From contig OY821749.1 in NCBI GenBank assembly GCA_963682055.1, positions 28,837,631-28,901,630 of the forward strand: a stretch of DNA of 64,000 nt, written 5' to 3'. Positions 44,065-57,300 of this stretch are shown here, one piece after another (the stretch's first letter is position 1; each line of letters opens with the position of its first letter). A program made the position numbers and the translations under genes. The notes under the pieces are model-generated. The model searched no databases. It was given only the letters and a program-made list of their open reading frames with translations, and was not told where the DNA came from. The DNA comes from Primula veris. Its lineage: Eukaryota; Streptophyta; Magnoliopsida; Ericales; Primulaceae.

Positions 44065-44556
44065 CTAGTCATCAAGCCCATAATCTGCACCAAAATACTT
44101 GTCAACTAATTCATTAGCCATATTTCTCAGGTCATCGTTTTCATGAAACTGAAATCTTTCCATGGCATCAATCCCGTCTTCTCCCTCAACTAGCTTCGTC
44201 CCCTCACCATTAGGCATCCCCCTCAAGACCTGAAAAAACATAGTTACATTTTATAAAATAGAACAAATTAGAACCTGTTACTAACACTCTACCAAATCGA
44301 CCAGTATAGATGTTTATACAGTGAAATAAAGAAACAAGAGGAACGTAGCATTACTCTGAAGGACCGGAAACAAACCATCTAAAAAAATAAGACACCTAGG
44401 TATGTAGACCTTCAGGAGGAACTGTAAGGTCACATAAGATTGGACTACGGCTCTTCATTGTAACAGATTTTAAGCAAATAAGCAGAAAAGCTAAGCCTTT
44501 AAGATGGTCAACAGAATGCAGTCTAGCTCTCATTGGTGGTAGTGGGGTGTGTGTGT

Positions 44557-44587
<31 letters not shown>

Positions 44588-47500
44588 GGGGGGGGGGACT
44601 ACAAAATGAAGGCCTCAATAAGATAAACCTTCTTTGAGACCTTTAAATAACACACAATGACCCAAAATTGGGTTTGATATTTATCTGTATCCGATGTACA
44701 AATGATATACTACTACTATAGATTGAGTTAATTTTCTTACCAGCTCCAAGAACTGTAGTCCAAGTCTAGCAGCCTCTGTATCAGCTGATTTTACTAAATC
44801 TATAAACCCAGGTAGACATCCTCTTCTGACAATGGACACCAAGTGTTCCAAAATCAATTGTGGTCTCCCACCACCTTCAGATGGAGCAACACATATATTA
44901 CCCAGCACGTATGCAACTTCTTTTCGTATATCAAAAGGTGCAGTTACAACTAGCCGAAGTAACCCTGACGTGGCCTCGCTTGAGAAAATTAATTTTTTGT
45001 GTTTGACAGAACCAGCTGCAATGTTAGATAGGACCCAAGCAGCTTCCTATACAAGCGAAGAGAGTTAAATATGGCGATGTCTGGTACAGAAACTCATAGG
45101 TTGGGATACTAAGTAATTAAGAAAAACAAATATTTCATCCACTATTCAGTACTCCATATTTGCCTCTGTACTCTATTGTAGCACATTTGTCCTCTTTCAG
45201 TCCCTAAACCACGATATTTTTTGTGTTAAACAAAATCGAACAAAATATAAAGTACTAGCTGCTAGTTTTTCTAGGTTGGTGTGCAAAGTCGAAATGGTTA
45301 TCATTACTGTAGAAAATTGCAATTTTTTTACGCAATTAGAAATGCAACATAAGATTGAGTGCCTATGAAGATACCTTTTTCAGAACCCGGTGCTCACTCT
45401 TCAGACATTTGACAAGTGCTGCTATAACATTATCTAGAAGTACATTGAAAGTAACATTTAGCAGAATGTCAACTGATTAGTGAATTTTAATTTTTTCCTG
45501 TTAGAAAGTAGAAAATAATTAGAAGAGAAATATACTAGCCTGTGATTTCATTTCCAGCAACAAGAATCGCATTAGTGGTGTAAGCATCAGTGGCTACCAG
45601 ATTTCCCAGGCTCCGAAGTATCTGGAGCAAATTCAAAAGGAGTATATAGATTGGTACTAACTAACAAGATGTCCTTGAGGAACTACAGCTTTGTAATTTC
45701 TGAGAATTGATAAAAACTTAAGACAGAATGATAATGAAACAAGGCAATGCTTTGGATAAAGAAGCACTGTATAACAGTTCCCATGTTACTATTTGCTGAA
45801 CTGTATTAAGATAACCACCATGGACTGAATCAACGGGTGTTAGGAAAAACATGTAAAGGAACTTTTTAACTTTTTACGCAGTGACAACTTCAACATGAAT
45901 TACGCATATTAGCTTATGCCCTTCTCCCTGAAGGAGGTATGTCACAATGTCGATGTTCTCATTTCATGAAACGAACATGCAAAAGGACTTCTTTTCCTAC
46001 TTTTACTCTTTCTACCACACAATTGACCAACATCGAGATCTCTTATACAATGCATGCTTGCTTACGTACATCATAATACCAGAGCACATCACATTCAAAA
46101 CTAAATCAATCATTTAGCAAATATTTCCTTCCAATCACCACAAAAAGAAGAAATTACAATACAAGGAACCTCGTTCTCCTCCAAGTCGTGGTTACACTAG
46201 GCACTAGCCTTAGTCTAGTTTGATTGCAATTACTAATAAACTATATTTGAAACGTGAAGGCAGTAACTGTACACAAAACGAAGAATATAGACAAGTGGAA
46301 TGTTATGTTTTCTCAGTATTGAATGAATATCAACAAATCTACCAAACAACATAATTCATTGCGTATTTTGAAACTTACCGGAATGAGCAATTGCAAACTG
46401 TCTGAAGTTGCCAATCTTTCCACAAGTAACTGAAGGAGATCACTCTTCACCATTACGCTGGTAGCAAAATTCGAAAGAGCAGAGAGATATACAACTACCC
46501 ATGCTATCTCTGTTGCCAACTCTTCATCTCTGATCTCAGCCATAAATTGACATATTAGATCAAAAATATTCAAGAGTATAATTATGCATAGCTTGGATGT
46601 AGTATATTTGATCCGTAGGTTTCAAGGATTCATGTTTAGTGAGTCTCTTTTCTATTTGAATCAGAGTCGTCCTTTCCAAAATATATTAAAAAAAAAGTCT
46701 CATGTTCAACAAAAAGTAAACAGACAAGAAGTTAAGGATGAAAGTGAAGTTTTAATCAATCTTTTCATGCTGTAATCTAAACGAGTTATCGGAAACGGTC
46801 TAAATGAATGAAGTCCGGTGTTTCAAAAAGCGGACTAGGCAGGGACCAGGTGCCTAGGCATTAGGCGGACCAGGCGGGAAAAAATGGGGCTAGGCGAGAA
46901 AAAGGCGGCTTAGGCAGCCAATTAGGCGTCAAGCCGACCCTTTCCGCCTATCGCCTTTTGAAACCCAGATTAAGTTTAGGAAAACTTACGCTTTTCTCAA
47001 GTGCCGAATTATAGCATCAAGTACACCTTCAATTTTTATGAGTTCCGTTGCAGCTTTTGGTTCAGGTCCCTACGAATGCAGATTTGATTATTAAAAAAAA
47101 TGAGCATACTGAAGAGACTTTTAAGGAAAACAGATGAATGGCCAAAAATAAGGTAACTCAATGCACAAGGCTCTTGAGAGATCGATTTGTATTTATGTAT
47201 ATATATATAAATAATAGTAAAGGTGACCATCTTGACCTCCAATCTAGAGGTTTCCAGAAGAGTTTGTTAAGCTTACTTTCAGCATGCCTACTCCTCAACT
47301 GCAGTACGACATAGTAGTAAGCAACTTGGTTTTGTTTTCTCCTACATTTGCTCATTGAACGAACGCATACTACTGCCAATTTTAATGATCAAACCATCTA
47401 GACATCCTAGAACCGAACCACTAATAAACGAAAATGCTGGAGCAGATGCAGGTCACACATAAAGTACCGAAAATGAAGGATAAATAGATAAAGCTCCGTC

Positions 47501-50500
47501 AATTCTCAATCTGTAAACGAGCACATGCCATAAGGTCACAGAGACCATGGAGATATCAGATATTAGAAAAAGAAAAAGTTGACTTACTGCCTTGTTTATC
47601 TTTACCATTAAAACATATGTGGTGCAACAGCAATCAATAAGGTACAAAGAAGCAGACATGGTATGGTAGCTTTAATTAACATACATAATTAATGTCAAAT
47701 TTAGGCTAAAGATAATGCCTTCTGAAGGGTTTATTATAAGGATAAGGAAAAAAAGGGAAAATAATTCTCATTCTTCTCAAAACTTGCAAGTATATAGGAT
47801 GGACAATAAGCAGGCTAAGCGGAAAAAACGAAAACCTCAAAATATAAATAGAACTTGTCACTTGACAGTTATTACAACATGTTAATGAAAATGAGGGGTT
47901 CAGCATCTAAAGATATGGTAGACTAAGAATACCTTAATTAAATTAGAAAGTGCCCAAGCAGCAGTTCTCACAGTAGAACCCTTATCTGGAAGCATCATTC
48001 TAGCAAGTGGTAATAATGCACCTTGTGACAGTAGAACTTTTCTCAGCTCTTCTCCTTCACCAGCAACATTTCCAAGTGCCCAGGCACATTGTTCAGCAAC
48101 AGGCATTGCACTCTTATCTACACGTTTATCATATTAAAGAAAAAAATTTAATTGCTACTGATATACGGTTACAAGAACATAGTTATAGTCATTAATTAGT
48201 AAGAGAAAATGGCCCTTTTGTAAACAGCCTTATTGGTTATTAGCAACTAGTACATCATACTTATTAAATTCCACAATTTGAAAATCCAATCTATAAAAAT
48301 TCACAAATGAGACACCAATCTACACAGTCTAATAGTTAGTTACCACTATCAAAATTTACAAGTGCTCTAAGGTTTAAATTTTATCGTTCGTGTACCAGCA
48401 TGACCGAACATTAGTACATAACTAGTGCCTTTGAGTAAAAAAGCGAAGAATGGGGTCCTATTTCTTTGATTTTGTGCAAATTGGTGGTTAGAAAAATATT
48501 ACTCAATAGTATGGATTATTAATCGTAAAAATCTCATACATTTGTGTACAGAATGATCTTTTCACCACTAATAAATTAGCTCTACACAAATACATAAAGG
48601 AAATATGAAGCTTTATCACAGCATTACAGGCTGCATGGTAGTAACTAGTAAGTGACTTCAACTGATAGAAATAAAAGACCCTTCCACATAATGTTTAACA
48701 GATTGGAGATTTTTTTTACACTATAAAAACTATTTTGGGCATTAATTATCAGGTCCATAACCACCGACTTGTCAAGGCTAATATCGGATTATTTCTGCTT
48801 ATCACACTTGTGCAATTATGATTCAAAGATATAAATTTAACTATTAAAAGTATGAGAAAAACCATCACCGACCTCCAAGATGCGCAATCAGCAAGGGTAA
48901 AGCCGGAATTAAAGCTTTGGTTTCTTCAGGCTGACCAGCTGCAATATTTGTAAGGCACCAAGCAGCTTCAAGCAACTACAATATGAAAAAAGAAAAGACA
49001 AGGGAGGCATCAGAGTAAGCCCGTATAACAAAAAAAGCTAAGGTCGCATATTTGAGAAATTCCCAGATCATTTAAGTTGAAAAGCATATAGCTTGGTCTA
49101 ATATTTATATAAGAAATTCCAGGTTCTTAAAAGTTATGTCCCCTCCAAAATCTTAAAACCACAGTTTTTTAGATTTTATGGCTATTTTGCTTTCTAAATC
49201 CAGATACTTGGGCAATGTACTATGTTTTTCAACCACCATTCCCTGCAGTTACACCATAAGACTCACTCAGTCTACCAGTCTTGAGGAAATTGTATACTGA
49301 TGCACTTTGAGGCTGAAAAACTAACGTTTTAAAGGTTAAGAAAAATTCAAATATTTGAAGCTCTTTTTACATAAAAAAAACATAGTACGTTTCTTTTTTT
49401 ACATACCATGTGTACTTGATTTCTCTTCTGATTCATGATACAATTACATAGGTAACATCCAGTACATCCAACTATGTGCTTTCAATTTTGTAACCAAACT
49501 ATAAAATTTTGATTCACACACTGAACATCAAATTCATTTCTATCTAGTACCATGGTGTCATTTTTTTACCAAATTACAAGATATTTAAATTTTGTTACAC
49601 CAGTGACATTTTTAAAAAAAAAATTGACATAAATACCCCGATTTCGTAATTGAAACAAAATTAGTAGCAGTCTGCTTAATTGACAAAATGTGTTGAGTAC
49701 ACTAGATCAAGAAATTCAAAGTAGGGCATACAAGATCGAAATTACGAAAGAGTTGAGTCTACAAAGACACAATAAACCCCAGTTGCAATACAGTCATTAG
49801 ACAAGAGAAGAAAAATGTATTATAGAATCAATCATGAAGCAGAGAATACTTTAATCACAAATAAGGACGTAAAGAATAAGTTAATATCAGAATTGAAGCA
49901 GCATAGCTTGATCCATAACAAACACGGTAACTGAAAACTGAAACAACGAAGAAGAAAATGCAAGTAATATTCGTAACCTGTTCATCTGGTGAACCAAATG
50001 AAAGGCACTGCACAAGGAGAGGTATTGCTCCGGCGCTTAGGGCGGTTTCTATCGGAGGGTATTCTGATCTTGACAATAACCTCCTAACTTCACGAAGAGC
50101 CCCTACTCTTTTCTGCACCGCTCCTTTGCCCCTAAGTTTTTCATAGCATAAACACAAAAATATATCAGCTGAAGTTCAGATACAAAAATTAAAGACAACG
50201 AAATGGTTTGCAAATGTAAGAGCATAAGTCGTAAAGATAAGGCACAGAGAAAAGAATTGAAGATACATCAAAATACTGGTGGACAGTTGCATTTTATCCC
50301 AGTATTGTACAAGTTGTTCATTTCTTATAAACAGTATCACGCGAAGAACTTAAACAAACCAACATTAAAATATATAACCAGGAAAAGAATTTTATAACTA
50401 ATCCCTGCGCGATTGTCATTCAATGAAAATGAATATTTTTTTCATAGTACTTAAACTCTGGAAAAAAATGCAACTAGACATTATGTAATCTGTAGAAAGC

Positions 50501-53117
50501 TGAATCTTCTCCCAGTATAACTAAAAGTTAATTCATATACTGTTTACATTGTCACACAAGGCACTTGGCAAATACAAAAAGTAAAGTAAAATAAAATTTT
50601 CCAACACCCCCACCTAGGGGAATAACCACATTAAAACACGGGAACCACTTTAATTCGAATGTATCTAAATAATTGTGCACTTCCTCAAAATAATAGCTGA
50701 AAATGATGAAAGTGCTCTTTTGCCCTTCTATTAAGCAAACAACAACAAAAATGACTTGTAATGAGATAATACTAAAAGGGAAGTAATAGAATATCATCTT
50801 TAAATGTAATCATTTCATCTTTCGAATTTGGATTTCTAAAAAATGGACCACTAATTAGGGGATGCAGGGAGTATAACGCTACGAAAATGTACTTTACCTG
50901 TTATACATAAACTTATAATGTGCACATTGACTTACTGATAGGATATGACGATCTTTAATTCCTCCACTGCTGACAAAGTCTGAGCCTCTAGAACGGATTG
51001 ATCTTCGTCAATTACCATATCATTTTCGGAAAAATTTACATCGTCACTGCTAACGCCAATTCTGCATAGCCGTTTTGCTCGAACCAGTGATTCCCTTCTT
51101 TCTTTTCCTACCGAAACCGCGTGTTGTTTCCTCCGTTGTGCCGCAGCATTTCCAACTGAAAGCAAATCAAATGATGATCAAGAGAGAGGCGACATTTAAT
51201 TCATTATATTATGACACTACATAGGGCTGCTTACAACAAATATTAACCACATAATTATTACGTAATTCAGGCGATCTTAACTACATAGTGAAAGCATATA
51301 TCACTACAGTTTGAAGAATACAAATACAGTCCGGCCTTTTATTTGAGTTTTCTAATTATGGTCTATAGACTCTACACACACACTTTGAAAATCTTGGAAG
51401 CTACAGAGAGTGGGATATAATTATTCCTTACTTTTGAAGATTTGAAATACAGCTCGGGATTTTATTTTGTTTTAAATAAAATTCTACACCCTAACTTCAA
51501 AAATCTAAAAGTCTTAACCCCATTTTCTGTATATATCTCATTTGTACTAAAAATTAAAATTAATGAAAGTAGTATCATTTTTCTTAACATCAGCAATTTA
51601 GCAAACCTAACCCCCGTTTAATAAATACTTGGACAATGCAATACTTTACCTTAAACCAGAATATTTCTTAAGATTAAGGCTTATTGGTGCAGTTTTGAAG
51701 CAAATACGATTACTTTTATGGGTAAAAAAAATGGGTTTTTTCAGCTTAAAGCGTTTATCTTTTTAAAGCCATAAATCCAAAAAGCACACAATCTAAGATA
51801 ACCGACAAAATAAATTTTAGCTTCTAAGCGAAAAGGCTACTGAACACACAAGCCCTTAAAGTAGAATCAAGAAAAAGATTGGCTTTGTGAAAGATTAGAC
51901 CTAGTAGTTGAAACCTAAAACATCCAGTAATGATTCAAAAAAAGGTTCAAGTATACAGAAATGAAAAAAAAAAAAAAAAAAACCAGAATATGTACCAAGA
52001 GTCGTTTATTTAGCTTGAAGCTTTTATCTTTCTCAGGCCATAAACCCAAAAAGCTCAATATCTAGGATAACAAACAAAATAAATTGTAGCTTATAAGCCA
52101 AAATGCTACTAACCACACAAGCCCTTATGAAAGATTAGAACTAGTAGTTGAAACCTACAAAATCCAGTTACTTTTCGGAAAAAGGTTACGAATACAGAAA
52201 TGAAAAACAAACTAAATCATAATATGTTAAGACTAAGAGTCAATATTTAGCTTAAAGCTTCAATCTTTTTCAGGCCATTATCCCAAAATATTCACAATTT
52301 AACATAACCTACAAATAAATTGTAGCTCTAACGCAAAAAGGCTATTAACCACACAAGTCCTTAAAGTAGAATCAACAAAAAGATTGGCTTACGGAAGATT
52401 AGAACTAGTAATTGAAACCTAAAAAGTCCAGTAATTATTCGAAAAAAGTTTCAAGTATACAGAAATGAAAAAATAAACTAATATCAGAATATGACATCAT
52501 ATGTACTAAGAGTCGTTTATTTAGCTTAAACCCCAAAAGCTAACAATCTAAGATAACCAACAAATAAACTGTAGCTTCTAAGCAAAAAGGCTATTAACCA
52601 TACAAGCCCTTAAAGTAGAATCAATAAAAATATTGGCTTTATGAAAGATTAGAACTAGTAGTTGAAACTTAAAAAACCCAATTACGATTCGAAAAAAAGG
52701 TTTAAGAAATGAAAAAACAAACAAAAATCGGAATACGTACTAATAGTCGCTTATTTATCTTAAAGCTTCTATCTCTTTCATGACAAAAAAACAAAAAGTT
52801 CACAATCATAAGATAGCCAACAAAATAAACTGTATATTCTAAACAAAAACACAAGCCAATAAAGTAGAATCAACAAAAAAAAAACTGTATTTGGAAAGAC
52901 TAAACCAGTAGTTGAAACCAAAGAACCATTAAAACAGGCTCAGATATATCATATACACAAATAGAAAATTAAAAACAAAAAGATGAAAATATGTAAAAAG
53001 ATTAAAATAAAAACTATATGCATATATCATTTAATATAAATATATGTATATGTAAGTATAGAAGAGTGGGAGAGTACCTGAAGACTTAATAGGGTCTCTT
53101 TTGATAGGGTCCGCCAT
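44065..53117 (-). CDS. IMPA9: Importin subunit alpha-9 (nuclear import receptor)
   Basis: Exons in transcript order: 53117-53078, 51155-50936, 50131-49978, 48975-48873, 48117-47933, 47069-46990, 46529-46379, 45621-45540, 45433-45375, 45046-44741 and 44229-44065. The joined frame is 514 codons plus TAG, close to the Arabidopsis protein (about 520). Exon 2 holds the basic N-terminal region that in importins binds importin beta (AQRRKQHAVSVGKERRESLV). Then come armadillo repeats with the Trp/Asn signature of the NLS groove: AAWCLTNIAAG, CAWALGNVAGEG, AAWALSNLIK, IAWVVVYLSAL, AAWVLSNIAAGS, EVAYVLGNICV. The C-terminus is GIDAMERFQF, then VDKYFGADYGLDD. Introns are GT-AG except intron 8, which starts GC (45539-45538). 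It acts in nuclear import of cargo with classical signals. It is the intact source of the broken copy at 29829-34652. Confidence 0.93.
44545..44597. repeat. (GT)n followed by a 27-base G tract in intron 10
   Basis: GT dinucleotides up to 44570, then 27 G (44571-44597). The matching tract in the pseudogene copy has 31 G. Confidence 0.8.
46817..46963. mobile_element. TAGGCG-rich MITE-like insert in importin intron 6
   Basis: Counterpart of the element at 32507-32651, with ends TTTCAAAAAGCGG and CCTTTTGAAA. It lies in intron 6 about 25 bp from the donor site. Confidence 0.5.
51730..52870. repeat. Five-unit tandem repeat in importin intron 1
   Basis: Units of about 230-270 bp start near 51740, 52009, 52248, 52519 and 52752. 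Each contains AGCTTAAAGCTT with ATCTTT, then AAAAAGCTCACAATCTAAG, then CACAAGCCCTTAAAGTAGAA, then AGAACTAGTAGTTGAAACC. Units are clearly diverged, and the fourth lacks the part between AGCTTAAA and the CCCAAAAGC word. The 1.92-kb intron is mostly this repeat. Confidence 0.8.
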
Positions 53118-53122
53118 TTTAA

Positions 53123-53125
<3 letters not shown>

Positions 53126-53171
<46 letters not shown>

Positions 53172-53221
53172 GTGTATGTGTATGTGTATGTATGTATGTA
53201 TGTATGTATGTATGTATGTAT
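53126..53221. repeat. Compound (TA)n(TGTA)n microsatellite next to the importin start codon
   Basis: About 17 TA units followed by TGTA/TGTG tetranucleotides, ending 96 bp upstream. It lies in the region expected to be the 5' UTR or core promoter of the minus-strand gene. Confidence 0.85.
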
Positions 53222-54275
53222 AACACTTATCTGGGTTTTGGGGGAGAGTTGAAATTTGCTTTTTCTGATATTTCTAAAATGCTAATTAAACTGTTTTGTT
53301 GGCTTTGTTGGCGGTTGTAAGTTGTAAATTATTACAGGATTACTGTTATTTTTTATACTGATTTAAGTGGAAAATAAAAAAAATAACATAGGTGAATTCA
53401 ATAATTTTGAATCTGTCAAATTTTGTTTAAAATTTTTAAAAATACATTCAATCTAGTATTGTAATTACTATTAAATATCATCATTCAATTCAAACACATA
53501 AATAATTTTAAAAAATATTATTTTTTACACATATTTATATTTTAAACAAAATCGTCATGTGTAATTTTTATAAAAATAAAATATCATATTACTATTTATA
53601 TACGATGGTTAATTAATTATATTTAATCATTCGATATTTTTTTTTAAATATTAACTTTATTTGTGGTGAGTCTGGGTGTCAAAAAGACCCAAAACCCAAC
53701 AAACTCACCGTAAATACCTAAAAACCGTAAGAACCAACCCGTCACGGAACCGTTTTTGGGTATACCCAATCCGACCCCGCTGGTTCGTGGGCGGGTATGG
53801 TTCTCAACTCTATATCATGGATCCGACCTGCGGAACCGAACCGAAAGATAAAACCGCAATATATACTCATATTTTAAAAAAAACGTTAACGAACGTTATA
53901 TGTGATTAAAAAAAAAAACGTACGTTATATATAAAGCTCGTATAATATGATATATCTCTCGATCGTCCGGTTAATGTTAAGATGAAGTAAAAGGTTGATG
54001 TCGTCATGCGTTAGCGAAGGTGCTAAGGGTGTCACTCTAATTGTTCTTTTTTCTATAAGCATATCTATTGATCCATCTACTAAATAGATTTAAATTAATA
54101 AAATACTAGTTAAAGAAACCAAATATATCTCTTTTAATGTCAAAGACTAAATTCTCCCATTCCATAAAACACTAGGGACCAATAGGTACTAAATTTAAAT
54201 ACTAAAACCAAATAACAATAGCTATAAGTTTACGGTCCATTACTGTATATAACCATGAAACTGTGATTTTAGCTA

Positions 54276-54283
54276 AAACCCTA
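54276..54283 (+). promoter_or_regulatory. Telo-box AAACCCTA
   Basis: Exact AAACCCTA 109 bp upstream of the RH57 ATG, followed by a CT-rich leader. In plants this element is common near the starts of translation- and ribosome-biogenesis genes, which fits the role of ROK1-type helicases. The regulatory role here is inferred. Confidence 0.5.
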
Positions 54284-54391
54284 GCAAATTATACAAATTT
54301 CTCTCTCTCTCTCTCTATATATATCATATATATATATATATATATTTATATATATTGATTAATATAAAAAGTGATTTAAATATAACTTATA

Positions 54392-57300
54392 ATGGACAAA
54401 GGAGGGTCTTTTCTGTTCTCAGGAATTTCTTTTGACAAAAAGAGATTTGCCAAAGATATCTCCTTATTCAAGGTCACTTTTTTACTCTTTACTCAACATT
54501 TTTTTTGTCAAAATCATTAATGGGTCGCTTAAATATTTGAAAAATAAACAATATTTAGCTTATTGGTACACTTGTTGACCCTCAATTTGAAGAATGGTGG
54601 TGATTTGTTTTATTTTAATGCACACCCAAAAAGAGAGGTAGATAGGACTGGCTAAGTTTTGATTTTTCCCTAATTTTTTTGTTTAAATTTAATTTATTTT
54701 CATTATTAAGGGATTAACGTCACATTTTTATTTTCCTATCATTTTCCTGTATTGCAGTTTTTACATTTTCCAATTTGATAAGCGTGATAAAGTTTGGATT
54801 TTTCTATACATTTTCTGTTAATTTGATCCCATTAGTAAGGGATTCATGTTTAATTTGAATTCATAATTGTCTCTTTTACATATGTGTTTTTTTCCTCCTA
54901 TAATATTTGCCTAATGAAAAAAATGGCATGTTTTATTTGATTCTGCAAGGATACATATATTTGTTGTACTCCTTAATCTGGACATTTGCTTATTGGTTGT
55001 ATATTGTAGTTTTCGTATCAAAAATTTAATTCAAAAAGGAACAGTTACCAATGTCTAAATTGTGTTTCTAGGAAAAGAAGGAAAACAACGATGTGTCAAA
55101 TGATAAAGAGGACTTGTTCGAAAATGAAGGTTCGGAATTAGAGGAGAGGCCTAAGCCGGTAAAGAAGAGGAAGAGAAAGACTGCCAAGTTAGGTAAATTG
55201 TTGGCCTTTCAAAAAAAATTGGCTGATAATTGAGCTTGATTTGGGAATAATGTTTCGATTTTGTTTTGTTTTTCTTCTGATTCTCAGATGCGGTTGAAGG
55301 ATTCACCGTCTTCAAAGATTCGAAAACTGTAAATGTTATTGAGGATGATAATGACCAGACAAAAACAGTCGATGAAATCTCTCAAGGGAAAAAGAAATTA
55401 TTCAGACTTATGGAGGTTTTGTCGCAATCTCTTGTCTTTTTTGTACCTATATCCTTGTGAGACGAAGACGCGTGATATGATCTATTGGGGTCTAGTGTTC
55501 GCGATAGCGTATATCAATAAATCAGTAACTAGCACACTCCAGGCTAATTTAACAAGTTCAACTACAACTTTAACTAACTGTAGATACAGCTGGATCTATG
55601 CTACCACTACTTTGCAGAAACTAAAGGAAAATAACTTGCATCATTATTTTTCATTCCCCTTTTCTGAACCCTAGACCAGGTTATATTGTAAGAGTTAAGA
55701 TTTATGATAATTGGAAAAGAGCGCCCAGTGTGTTTATAGTTTTCACTAATCCCCCGAGGTTTCAATAGTTGACAATGAAACTCTTTCTTCAAAAACCTTT
55801 ATAGAGAATGGGCCTTGTTTCTAGACTTCATTTGTCCATTTCTTTCTCTCTATTTATCCCCCAATCATTACAATGGCCCATGCAAGTGTCTTGCGGAATT
55901 ACAGTATCAAGTTTATTGCGAGGCTCTTCAGTAATTTGTTATTGTTTTAGAATTACCAGGATTGCCATGTATTCAAGTAAACTAGAGTAACAGTAATGGT
56001 TAACTGGAAAGAGTTTTCTCATGTTAAATACGCATCACCTTATATGTTCATCTTCTATATGTGACAATGTGTTAATATTGTTCAGAACCTGAGTTTGAAC
56101 CAATTACTTAAATTTTTTGCTTATATTTGGACTTTAGAGTAGGAGCAACTTTTGTTGAATTTAAAAAGAAAAAGTTTTTTTTCATGCTAAAGACGTAGTA
56201 TTTTTATCTGTAAATCTTTTACCTTTGTTGATATTGTTCAGGACCTGAGTTGACACTAATACTTTGTCTTGGTTTTGTTGTTTCTTAAATTTAGAGGGAC
56301 GCACTTTTCCGGAAGAAGCATAATATTCATATTTCGGGGACAAATGTTCCTGCTCCTCTACAAAATTTCAAAGAATTAAAAACAAGGTACTTACCACTCT
56401 TTTATAGTTCTTTATTTAGACACTTACGTGTTGTATGTATGTGTTACAGACTTACAGCAGTCTTTATTAGGTTAGCTTTTTGGCTACATCTGCCCTCAAA
56501 TTGCCTTTACTCAAACTATTATGACCAAATTAAAAAAAATAACCACAGCAGGCTTCTAATGAGCTCCCATATAGCGAGAGCTCATTTCTTCAAAACCCCT
56601 CCTAAAATAGTGGAAGCCACTTTGGCCTCCCCTATTCTTACTTAAGCATATTTATGTAATTTATATGTTCTCTCCTCTATTTCATGGGTTATGTATGTAA
56701 AAGAAAATTTATATTATCGTAAAGGTATAGAATATAGTAACAGATAATATTATATTAGGAGTGTGATAGTCTTGTAAATAGATAGCTAAAGTTGTAAAAG
56801 AGAGATTTCCAATATAAATTTAAAGAGCTGGATGGGGACTGTTATCAATCATTTACCTTCTAAAGTTTTTTTATATTTCGGGTTAATTAATCTGATTATA
56901 TGTGTATCTCTTTATCTTGTACAGATATGGCTGCAACAAGTATTTATTAAGAAACTTTGCGGAACTTGGGTTTAAAGAGCCAACTCCAATTCAGAGACAG
57001 GCTATACCAGTTCTTCTATCTGTATGTTTCCTCACTAAACCACACATCTAAATACAGTGTTATTATCTTCTTTTTGAGGCCTGAATTTCTAACAAACTAT
57101 GTTAATTTTACGGCAAATTACAGTCTTATACTCTACTCTTTACACCTTGTACACAAATTTACAAAAAGCAAGTACTGCTCTAGTATTACACGTCTCAATG
57201 ATTGTAGGACACTATATAGGTAATAAATTGTAGGTTTGGGGCTGAATTAGAAGAAAACCTTAGATTGGGAGATAAAATAGCCAAGGGGTAAAAATGCAAA

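Larger units (their letters stand above)
53118..54391. promoter_or_regulatory. Shared divergent intergenic region of importin alpha-9 and RH57
   Basis: The two start codons point away from each other across 1,274 bp. On the importin side a (TA)n-(TGTA)n microsatellite begins 8 bp before the ATG (53126-53221). On the RH57 side are a CT repeat (about 54299-54318), a TA-rich tract (about 54319-54355) and a telo-box. The middle (about 53660-53835) has GGGT/ACCC-rich sequence resembling a degenerate transposon end. Confidence 0.55.

Noticed and set aside
53670..53909. 77-codon frame in the divergent promoter region
   Set aside because: Built on ACCC/GGGT-rich degenerate transposon-end sequence, with no conserved features.
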